Source of the DNA: Dysgonomonas sp.
GTDB taxonomy: Bacteria > Bacteroidota > Bacteroidia > Bacteroidales > Dysgonomonadaceae
DNA: 8,841 nt
Direction of reading: 5' to 3'
Assembly: GCA_030151105.1 (NCBI GenBank)
Contig: JASLEN010000203.1
Coordinates: 1 to 8,841 of the forward strand
In this document: piece after piece, positions 1 through 6,051 of the stretch
How the letters are laid out: each line of letters starts with the position of its first letter
Position numbering within the stretch: position 1 is the first letter of the stretch
The notes under the pieces: generated by a model
The model's database searches: none
Told to the model about the DNA's origin: nothing
Seen by the model: only the letters and a program-made list of their open reading frames with translations
Made by a program: the position numbers and the translations under genes

Positions 1-1172
1 ACAAAGAAACGACTCTTGTTGTCTATACACCTGCCATGCCCACGGACAGTCCAGAATTAAATTACTTAAAAGCGGAAGGATTCAACATTCAGAAAAGAGC
101 ACAAGTATTAGGTACTATTACATTAGCGAGCAAAGGACTATGTTGCGCGGGTACTCATGCCAAAACAACTACATCAAGTATGCTAGCACATATCTTACGC
201 CAATCGCACTTAGGATGTAATGCTTTTCTGGGAGGAATATTGAAAAACTACAATAGCAATTTGCTACTTTCCAAAACAAGCCCTTTCACCGTAATAGAGG
301 CTGATGAGTACGATCGCTCATTCCATTGGCTACATCCATACATGGCTCTCATTACCTCGGTGGATCCAGACCATTTAGACATTTATGGAACCGAAGAAGA
401 GTATCTGAAGAGCTTTGAAAAATTCACAACACTCATCCAAGAAGATGGTGTATTGGTGATGCGCCATGGAATCAAATTGAAACCCCAATGTAAGGAGGGT
501 GTGAAAATATACACCTATTCCATTCAAGAAGGAGATTTCCGTGCAGAGAATGTAAAGATCGGAAATGGAGAAATTCACTTTGATTTTGTTACTCCTACCG
601 AAACCATCAAAGATGTTCATCTAGGTGTACCTATCAAAATCAACATCGAAAACGGAATTGGGGCAATGGCAATTGCCTACCTCAATGGAGCTACAGCAGA
701 GGAATTGAAATACGGAATGGCTACCTTTGAAGGGGCAAAACGCCGTTTCGATTTCCATCTGAAAACAGATAAGCTTGTTTTCATCGACGATTATGCACAT
801 CATCCTGATGAATTGGCTGCTAGTATCAACTCTGTAAAAGAGTTGTACCCAGATAAAAAAGTGACTGGTATTTTCCAACCACATCTCTATTCTCGCACAA
901 GAGACTTTGTAGATGAATTTGCTAAAAGTCTTTCACTATTGGATGAACTTATTCTCTTAGATATTTATCCAGCGAGAGAATTACCAATTGAGGGAGTGAC
1001 ATCACAAATTGTTTTTGACAAAGTAACTTGCAAAAAAACACTTTGTAACAAAGCCGATCTTTTGAGCCTCTTAGAAGATAAGACTGACATCGAAGTATTG
1101 CTAACAATAGGTGCAGGCGATATCGACCAACTATTGCTACCGATAAAAGAAATGCTAGAAAAAAGAATATGA
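1..1172 (+). CDS. murC: UDP-N-acetylmuramate--L-alanine ligase (MurC), 5' partial
   Basis: Cytoplasmic Mur ligase that joins L-alanine to UDP-MurNAc using ATP, the first amino-acid step of peptidoglycan precursor synthesis. The reading frame is open from the first complete codon at position 3, so the gene starts upstream of the window. The ATG at 36 is internal, because the codons before it (ETTLVVYTPA) already read as MurC. About 389 residues are present; full MurC is usually 450-490, so roughly 60-100 are missing. Visible family motifs are the ATP-binding P-loop (nt 150-170), EADEYDRSF, DPDHLDIYG, DDYAHHP near nt 786-806, and QPHLYSRTRDF. The P-loop reads GTHAKTTT where the family normally has GTHGKTTT; GCC at 159-161 gives the alanine. 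The stop overlaps the ftsQ start (ATGA, 1169-1172), which suggests translational coupling. Identity is very secure; the effect of the P-loop change is unknown. Confidence 0.96.
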   Translation, partial: KETTLVVYTPAMPTDSPELNYLKAEGFNIQKRAQVLGTITLASKGLCCAGTHAKTTTSSMLAHILRQSHLGCNAFLGGILKNYNSNLLLSKTSPFTVIEADEYDRSFHWLHPYMALITSVDPDHLDIYGTEEEYLKSFEKFTTLIQEDGVLVMRHGIKLKPQCKEGVKIYTYSIQEGDFRAENVKIGNGEIHFDFVTPTETIKDVHLGVPIKINIENGIGAMAIAYLNGATAEELKYGMATFEGAKRRFDFHLKTDKLVFIDDYAHHPDELAASINSVKELYPDKKVTGIFQPHLYSRTRDFVDEFAKSLSLLDELILLDIYPARELPIEGVTSQIVFDKVTCKKTLCNKADLLSLLEDKTDIEVLLTIGAGDIDQLLLPIKEMLEKRI

Positions 1173-1900
1173 AAAAAGCACTACTTATAATCACGTTCTT
1201 GCTCATTGCAGGATACCTCTTATTTTCGGTTTTCTACTTCAAAGAAAAACCGAATGAACAGGTATGCCACGAGTTTGAAGTTGTGATAAGTAATGCTGAC
1301 AACGATCAATTTATAGATACAGAAGAAATAAAGAAATCTGTGAAAGAAAGCGGTCTCGACCCTAGAGAAAAACGATTGGCAGATATCAATACGATAGAAA
1401 TAGAAAATCACATTCTACAAAACAAGCATATCAAAAAAGCTGAAGTATATGTGACCAACAGCAACAATATTAGAGTTGTACTAGAAGAGCGCAAACCCAT
1501 TCTGAGAGTAATACCCAACGAGGGTGAGAGCTACTATATAGACAATGAGGGAGAAAAAATGCCTACCTCTAGACGATACACAGCATATTTGCCAGTAGCA
1601 ACTGGTAGCATAAAAGATGCATTTGCAAGAGAGGAATTATACAAATTTGCACTATTTTTGCAAAAGGATGAATTTTGGGATGCTCAAGTAGAGCAAATTA
1701 TAGTGAGACCCAATCACGACATTGAGCTCGTGCCTCGTGTAGGCGATCATACAATCATCATAGGATCATTAGATAACCTAGACAAGAAGCTTGATAGATT
1801 GATGACTTTCTATCATGACGGCCTCAATAGAATAGGCTGGAACAAGTATTCGAGCATCAATGTAAAATTCGACAAACAGGTTGTTTGTACGAGACGATAG
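1169..1900 (+). CDS. ftsQ: Cell division protein FtsQ (Bacteroidetes type)
   Basis: Bitopic inner-membrane divisome protein that, in the family, links the cytoplasmic FtsA/FtsZ ring to the periplasmic synthesis machinery through FtsB/FtsL and FtsW/FtsI. The 243 residues show a short basic N-terminus, one membrane segment at about residues 4-23, a POTRA-like region at about 35-110 (including FIDTEEIKKSV and VVLEERKPILRV), and a beta-rich domain with YYIDNEGEKMP at 122-132. The C-terminal block SSINVKFDKQVVCTRR is typical of Bacteroidetes FtsQ. The start ATG lies inside the murC stop (4-nt overlap), so no separate ribosome site is needed. Overall sequence similarity to proteobacterial FtsQ is low; the call rests on topology, POTRA pattern and position between murC and ftsA. 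Confidence 0.93.
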   Translation: MKKALLIITFLLIAGYLLFSVFYFKEKPNEQVCHEFEVVISNADNDQFIDTEEIKKSVKESGLDPREKRLADINTIEIENHILQNKHIKKAEVYVTNSNNIRVVLEERKPILRVIPNEGESYYIDNEGEKMPTSRRYTAYLPVATGSIKDAFAREELYKFALFLQKDEFWDAQVEQIIVRPNHDIELVPRVGDHTIIIGSLDNLDKKLDRLMTFYHDGLNRIGWNKYSSINVKFDKQVVCTRR

Positions 1901-1929
1901 TTATAGGAACAGCACAACAGACAAGAGAT

Positions 1930-3255
1930 ATGGAGCAATCAGGATTTATAGCAGTAGTAGAACTGAGCACAACAAAGATAACAGGAATAGTAGCCCGTAA
2001 AAATGCGCAAGGCGTTATCACTATTCTAGCATCTGAAATAATGCCTTCTGACGCATCAGTTAGATATGGCATTATATACAACATTGACCTAGCAGCAGGT
2101 AAGATAAAACGCTTAGTTAGTTTGTTAGAAAACAAGATAGGGAAGAAAATTGGCTCAATCTATGTATCGGTAGCTGGCAAATCGCTGAGAGCATTGGAGC
2201 ATTCTGAGACTAAACTTTTGGACGAAAATACAACTATCACAATGGCTATGCTAGACACCATGGATCAGCAAGCCAAATTGAACAAGCCCGATTTTTTCAC
2301 CAATTATAGCGTACATGAACCACAATACTTTGTGGACGGAGTGTATGAAGAAAACCCAATAGGCAAAGCAGCATCTAGTGTAGAGGCTCGCTCAATTATT
2401 GTAGTAGGCCCTCCCAATATTAAAGCGAATTTAAAACGTAGTATAGAGGATAAAGCTCAAGTCCAAATCAAATCATATATCACAGGAGCTGTAGCCGCTG
2501 GTGCACTTGTTGTAGATTTTGAGGATAGACAAAAAGGCTGTGCACTCATCGATTTTGGAGCGGGTACAACAACTGTATCCATCTATAAGGAAGGGCTCCT
2601 TAAATTTATGACAGTGATTCCATTTGGAGGAAGAACTGTAACAAAAGACGTGCAAGCTCTTGGATTCTCGACTGAACAAGCTGAAGAATATAAAATTAAA
2701 TATGGCAAATTGGGCAAACGTACTGCTCAAGACGAAATAGATAAGCCAAACGATATAGATGTTAGAGAATTGAATAAAGTGATTCAACTGCGTATGGATG
2801 AAATTATCTTAAACGTACTGAATCAAATGAAACTCTCTGGACATGCCGAAGGTTTGGAAGCGGGTGTGCTCACCATTGGTGGGGCATCTCAGATACAAGG
2901 CTTAAATGAATACCTTGCTGAAAAAACTCAAATGGAAGTGCGACGTGCAACTCCTAAAAGAGTATATATCAACAATGCTGCCGAACTATTGCATGATCCT
3001 GCATACGCACAAGTATTAGGACTACTATTGTTTGCCAATGAAAACTGTGAACGCATTGAAGAAGTAGCGCCACCTGTTGTAGAACAGCCAAAAGTCGTGA
3101 TTGAAGAGCCAGTACTGGAACCAACTTCGGCTCCTAAATCGAAGAAAGACAAGAAGAAAAAAGACAAGAAACAAGGCTATCTATTCGACATGTTCGAAAA
3201 AGTATCCAACTTTGGAGGAGCATTGTTTAATGACGAAGAGGAAGACGAAGAATAA
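1930..3255 (+). CDS. ftsA: Cell division protein FtsA
   Basis: Actin-like ATPase that tethers FtsZ filaments to the inner membrane and recruits later divisome proteins. I chose ATG 1930 (441 residues), 29 nt after the ftsQ stop, because homology begins at once with GFIAVVELSTTK. A TTG at 1885 in the same frame would add 15 residues without family resemblance and overlap ftsQ. Seen motifs are phosphate-1 (ELSTTK, 11-16), phosphate-2 (LIDFGAGTTT, 206-215) and the adenosine motif (TIGGASQIQG, 315-324), with the FtsA-specific 1C region between the first two. After the actin fold (about residue 375) comes a Pro/Val/Glu-rich linker (380-402), a lysine cluster with two KKDKK units (405-414), a possible amphipathic helix (417-433) and an acidic end NDEEEDEE. 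The helix is a candidate membrane-targeting sequence, but followed by an acidic tail rather than terminal as in E. coli. Only 12 nt separate it from ftsZ. Confidence 0.95.
   Translation: MEQSGFIAVVELSTTKITGIVARKNAQGVITILASEIMPSDASVRYGIIYNIDLAAGKIKRLVSLLENKIGKKIGSIYVSVAGKSLRALEHSETKLLDENTTITMAMLDTMDQQAKLNKPDFFTNYSVHEPQYFVDGVYEENPIGKAASSVEARSIIVVGPPNIKANLKRSIEDKAQVQIKSYITGAVAAGALVVDFEDRQKGCALIDFGAGTTTVSIYKEGLLKFMTVIPFGGRTVTKDVQALGFSTEQAEEYKIKYGKLGKRTAQDEIDKPNDIDVRELNKVIQLRMDEIILNVLNQMKLSGHAEGLEAGVLTIGGASQIQGLNEYLAEKTQMEVRRATPKRVYINNAAELLHDPAYAQVLGLLLFANENCERIEEVAPPVVEQPKVVIEEPVLEPTSAPKSKKDKKKKDKKQGYLFDMFEKVSNFGGALFNDEEEDEE
3141..3170 (+). repeat. Imperfect 15-bp tandem repeat in ftsA encoding KKDKK twice
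   Basis: Units 3141-3155 and 3156-3170 differ at one base (GAAG versus GAAA at the start of the unit). The 15-bp period keeps the frame, and codons 3142-3171 read KKDKK-KKDKK (FtsA residues 405-414). It lies in the linker between the actin fold and the C-terminal helix. Duplication by slippage would explain it; a role in charge-based membrane contact is inference. Confidence 0.75.
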
Positions 3256-3267
3256 AAGACATAAAAT

Positions 3268-4578
3268 ATGGAAATGGACAAGGACTTACTAAAATTTCAG
3301 TTCCCAAGCAAAACTCAATCCATCATCAAAGTGATTGGTGTGGGTGGCGGTGGAGGAAATGCAGTCAACCATATGTACAATGAAGGAATCCATGCTGTAT
3401 CGTTTGCGTTATGCAATACTGATAATCAGGCATTGGCTCAATCTCCTGTGACAACGAGAGTTCAACTAGGTAGGAAAACGACTCAAGGACTTGGAGCGGG
3501 CAACAAGCCAGAAGTGGCAAGAGCTGCAGCCGAAGAGAGCCGAGAGGATATTGAACGCCTATTAAGCGATGGCACTAAAATGGTTTTCATCACCGCAGGA
3601 ATGGGTGGTGGAACAGGAACTGGTGCCGCTCCCGTAGTTGCTAAGATAGCCAAGGAGATGGATATCCTTACTGTGGGCATTGTTACTATTCCGTTTGTCT
3701 TTGAGGGTAGAACAAAGATTGTACAAGCTCTAAAAGGAGTTGACCAAATGTGGCACAATGTGGATGCTCTACTTGTTATCAACAACGAGAAACTCATCAA
3801 TATATATTCTGATCTTACTATACCCAATGCCTTTGCAAAAGCCGATGACACACTTGCAATTGCAGCAAAAGGGATAGCAGAGATTATCACAGTACATGGA
3901 CATATCAATCTCGACTTTGCCGACGTTCGCACCATACTCAAAGATGGAGGAGTTGCTATCATGAGTAGTGGTAAAGCAGAAGGAGAAAGCAGAGTAGAAG
4001 ATGCTATATTGAGCGCATTACATTCGCCATTACTCAATAATAATGATGTATTTGATGCTAAGAAAATACTCTTCAACATCTATTCGGGAGAAAACAAACC
4101 ACTTATTGTGGAAGAGATGGAAGCCGTGTCCAACTTTATGAAACGTTTTGGTCCAGAGATAGAGGTAATATGGGGTACTGCAACAGATCCAACGCTAGAT
4201 GATGCAATCAAGATTACATTATTAGCAACAGGCTTTGGCATGCAACATATTCCAGGAATAGAAGATCATATTTCTGAAATAACAGAAGAGGAAGCTCAAC
4301 TCGAACTGGAACGTCTGGAACGAGAAGAAGAAGAGAAACGTCGTATCAACAAGATGATTGAAGAGCACTACGGAAAAGATGGGGTGCAAACAATGGATAC
4401 AAAAGCAATATTCTTTACTCCAAAACCAATTATCCTCACTAGCGAGGAGCTAGATGACGATAGGATTGTAGATGCTTTGGAGAATACACCAGTCTTCAAA
4501 AGAGACGATCAATTCAATCCATTAGAATATAAACCTGCGAAGAAAAACACAGGCGGACTATTCAATGATGAACATTAA
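3268..4578 (+). CDS. ftsZ: Cell division protein FtsZ
   Basis: Tubulin-like GTPase that polymerises into the Z-ring at mid-cell. The 436 residues show the nucleotide-binding loop GVGGGGGNAVNHM (24-36), the tubulin signature GGGTGTGAAP (113-122), PFVFEGR (142-148) and the catalytic T7 loop NLDFADV (214-220, Asp 216 and Asp 219). All key GTPase residues are present. The globular part ends near 330; residues 337-368 are a highly charged Glu/Arg/Lys helix. A conserved C-terminal peptide candidate, ALENTPVFKR (403-412), resembles the D-PAF-RR motif that binds FtsA. A further 24 residues follow, ending GGLFNDEH. ATG 3268 was chosen; an alternative ATG at 3274 would remove two residues and cannot be excluded. 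The stop is doubled (TAATAA, 4576-4581). Probably expressed from dcw promoters upstream, as no promoter is evident in the 12-nt gap. Confidence 0.98.
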   Translation: MEMDKDLLKFQFPSKTQSIIKVIGVGGGGGNAVNHMYNEGIHAVSFALCNTDNQALAQSPVTTRVQLGRKTTQGLGAGNKPEVARAAAEESREDIERLLSDGTKMVFITAGMGGGTGTGAAPVVAKIAKEMDILTVGIVTIPFVFEGRTKIVQALKGVDQMWHNVDALLVINNEKLINIYSDLTIPNAFAKADDTLAIAAKGIAEIITVHGHINLDFADVRTILKDGGVAIMSSGKAEGESRVEDAILSALHSPLLNNNDVFDAKKILFNIYSGENKPLIVEEMEAVSNFMKRFGPEIEVIWGTATDPTLDDAIKITLLATGFGMQHIPGIEDHISEITEEEAQLELERLEREEEEKRRINKMIEEHYGKDGVQTMDTKAIFFTPKPIILTSEELDDDRIVDALENTPVFKRDDQFNPLEYKPAKKNTGGLFNDEH

Positions 4579-4610
4579 TAAGAATCTAACAATAACTAAA
4601 AAATAATTAT

Positions 4611-5063
4611 ATGAGTTTATTCGACACTATAAGCAAAGATATAGTAGCTGCAATGAAGGCTAAAGATAAGATTCGCCTAGAAGCGCTACGTGGAGTTAAA
4701 AAAGAATTTATAGAAGCAAACACATCTCTTGGTGCTGGACAGATATTATCAGATGATGCAGCTATGCTTATTCTTCAAAAAATGGCAAAACAACGCAACG
4801 ATAGTGCTGAGATCTACAATGGACAAGACCGTGCTGATTTAGCAGAAAAAGAACTTCTAGAGCTTGCTGTGCTTCAAGAATACCTTCCAAAACAATTGTC
4901 TCCAGAAGAACTAGAGGCTGAATTGACTAAAATTATTGCACAAGTAGGAGCTTCTTCGCCTGCCGATATGGGTAAAGTGATGGGAGTAGCAACTAAACAA
5001 CTAGCGAGTGTAGCTGCAGGAAAAGCTATCTCGGAAACGGTAAAAAAATTATTGGCGAAGTAA
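4611..5063 (+). CDS. yqeY: GatB/YqeY domain-containing protein
   Basis: A 150-residue cytoplasmic protein of the YqeY family, related to the C-terminal tail domain of the GatB subunit of tRNA-dependent amidotransferase, which contacts tRNA. The biochemical role of stand-alone YqeY is not established. Family motifs seen are MKAKDKIRLEALRGVKKE (15-32), KQRNDSAEIYNGQDRADLAEKE in the region 60-81, LQEYLPKQLS (88-97) and DMGKVMG (119-125). Length matches the usual 145-155, so the gene is intact. It starts 32 nt after ftsZ with no recognisable promoter or Shine-Dalgarno between them, so it is probably the last gene of the dcw transcript. The stop is doubled (TAATAA) and a strong hairpin follows 43 nt later. 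Confidence 0.95.
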   Translation: MSLFDTISKDIVAAMKAKDKIRLEALRGVKKEFIEANTSLGAGQILSDDAAMLILQKMAKQRNDSAEIYNGQDRADLAEKELLELAVLQEYLPKQLSPEELEAELTKIIAQVGASSPADMGKVMGVATKQLASVAAGKAISETVKKLLAK

Positions 5064-5106
5064 TAAACAGAAGATAAGAACACCTTATTATTTCTGCATT
5101 AACTAA

Positions 5107-5134
5107 AACAGCTAGAGAAAATTCTCTAGCTGTT
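5107..5134 (+). terminator. Hairpin, probable terminator of the dcw operon
   Basis: A perfect 12-bp inverted repeat (arms 5107-5118 and 5123-5134, loop AAAT) lies 43 nt after the yqeY stop and upstream of the next promoter. Position and stem strength fit an end-of-operon terminator. It lacks a clear run of T on the + strand (GCTATATATG follows), so it may act as an RNA 3'-end stabiliser or need other factors. Confidence 0.65.
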
Positions 5135-5196
5135 GCTATATATGCACTATTCTAACATACCAATGAGCATTTTTATTGCTTTTTAAATTAAATATT

Positions 5197-5226
5197 TTTG
5201 TTATATTGTTTTATCTCATATCTTTG
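5197..5226 (+). promoter_or_regulatory. Bacteroidetes-type promoter for the lipoprotein gene
   Basis: TTTG at 5197-5200 (-33 element) and TATCTTTG at 5219-5226, an exact match to the -7 consensus TAnnTTTG, with an 18-nt spacer (the consensus is about 19-21). Transcription would start near 5232-5235, leaving a leader of about 135 nt. A second -7 match, TATTTTTG at 5193-5200, overlaps the -33 element but has no good upstream partner. The site sits after a terminator and before a gene that needs its own promoter, which supports the call. Confidence 0.6.
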
Positions 5227-5252
5227 TATATAGAGTAACTTGCTTCTAAGTA

Positions 5253-5265
5253 ATTTTAGGCAGCA
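5253..5265. repeat. Short palindrome in the lipoprotein leader
   Basis: GCAAAT and ATTTGC are perfect 6-bp arms around one central T at 5259, about 20 nt after the predicted transcription start. Its position would suit an operator, but such short AT-rich palindromes arise often by chance. Confidence 0.25.
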
Positions 5266-5369
5266 AATTATTTGCACATAGTTTATAAATAAATCTACAT
5301 CTTATACTCACATACAATCAAAATCTAGTATAGAGAGTAGGACATAGCACAAACAAAAACCTTGGAACA

Positions 5370-5975
5370 ATGAGACTATTTAAATTATTACTGATTCTAT
5401 CAGTGTTTATATCACTAACCACTAGCTGTATTAAGAGGATCCCCAAAACAGAGAAAGTGGATGCGCAGGCAATAGAATCTATGGAGGGGCCGAAAGTGAT
5501 AAGAGATACAATTATCAAAGAAGTCATCGTAGAGAAAGAGATTGTTGACGTTGACACTGAAGATATTGTACAAACGCAAACTGCATCAAAACCAGTTGCT
5601 GTTACACGCACACAAACATCAAGAGCTACAGGATCGAAAAGTGATGACAGATATGACCCTAACAACTCTGGATTCTTTGATGCATATCAACAGAATTACA
5701 AAGGAGACCCTAATCGAAATCTACAACCAACAAGACGTGTGGTGACAAAGGATAACTCTGGAGATCTAGAGCGCCAAAAGGCAGAACTTGCTAAATCTCT
5801 AGACAAACTAGAAGAGGTGAACAAAGCTGAGAAAGAAAGACAAGCACAGCTTGAAAGAGAAAGACAAGCTCTTAATCAGCAAATAATGCAAAAAGCTAGA
5901 GAAGAACAACAAAATCAGAAACCTCGTGGCAAGACATTAGACACTGACCTATTGTTGAATGATAGAAGAAGATAA
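5370..5975 (+). CDS. Putative lipoprotein of unknown function
   Basis: A 201-residue protein I cannot assign to a family. It begins with a type II signal peptide: basic start MRLFK, hydrophobic residues 6-16 and lipobox LTTSC with Cys 20 as the lipidation site. The mature protein starts C-I-K-R, which lacks the acidic surface-export signals described for Bacteroides and Capnocytophaga, so a periplasm-facing anchor is more likely (inference). Residues 41-68 alternate Val/Ile with charged residues (KEVIVEKEIVDVD); 70-130 are polar and low in hydrophobic content, with GFFDAYQQNY at 101-110; 131-182 are rich in Glu, Lys, Gln and Arg and look like a long helix or coiled coil. No Shine-Dalgarno is evident. 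It has its own promoter and a shared downstream terminator, so it is probably a single-gene unit. An envelope scaffold role is possible but unsupported. Confidence 0.85.
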   Translation: MRLFKLLLILSVFISLTTSCIKRIPKTEKVDAQAIESMEGPKVIRDTIIKEVIVEKEIVDVDTEDIVQTQTASKPVAVTRTQTSRATGSKSDDRYDPNNSGFFDAYQQNYKGDPNRNLQPTRRVVTKDNSGDLERQKAELAKSLDKLEEVNKAEKERQAQLERERQALNQQIMQKAREEQQNQKPRGKTLDTDLLLNDRRR

Positions 5976-5992
5976 AACAATTAACCTAATAT

Positions 5993-6035
5993 AATAGAAA
6001 AGGAGATTTAATTAATTTAAATCTCCTTTTCTATT
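5993..6035. terminator. Bidirectional terminator between convergent genes
   Basis: A perfect 19-bp stem (arms 5993-6011 and 6017-6035, loop TTAAT) lies in the 76-nt gap between the lipoprotein gene (+) and mutL (-). On the + strand the right arm contains CCTTTTCTATTTTG, ending in a T-rich run. On the - strand the equivalent arm is also T-rich (CCTTTTCTATT), so it can plausibly end transcription from both sides. Confidence 0.85.
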
Positions 6036-6051
6036 TTGTAGTGTATTCTTC

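Larger units (their letters stand above)
5064..5369. other. 306-nt intergenic region between yqeY and the lipoprotein gene
   Basis: The gap holds the hairpin at 5107-5134, an AT-rich stretch at about 5160-5220, the promoter candidate at 5197-5226 and a leader of about 135 nt. I see no convincing small gene, tRNA or known riboswitch core in it. A short palindrome at 5253-5265 is the only other structure noticed. Confidence 0.7.

Noticed and set aside
36..38. ATG 36 as the start of murC
   Set aside because: The frame is open to the window edge and the codons before it match MurC, so this Met is internal.
1885..1929. TTG start extending ftsA by 15 codons into ftsQ
   Set aside because: The added residues do not resemble FtsA. 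ATG 1930 sits right at the start of homology and avoids overlap.
2473..2787. 104-codon minus-strand frame inside ftsA
   Set aside because: It is antisense to conserved FtsA motifs and has no recognisable features of its own.
3101..3292. 63-codon + strand frame across the ftsA end and the ftsZ start
   Set aside because: It lies mostly out of frame within ftsA, and its Lys/Arg-rich product reflects the lysine cluster read in another frame.
3483..4079. Long open frame (198 codons) on the minus strand inside ftsZ
   Set aside because: It is fully antisense to the strongly conserved FtsZ GTPase domain, and its translation is Ser/Ala/Ile-rich with no recognisable motif. It is a codon-bias shadow.
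5193..5200. Second -7 promoter match TATTTTTG
   Set aside because: No TTTG element is found at a suitable distance upstream. It is more likely part of the AT-rich region feeding the promoter at 5219-5226.
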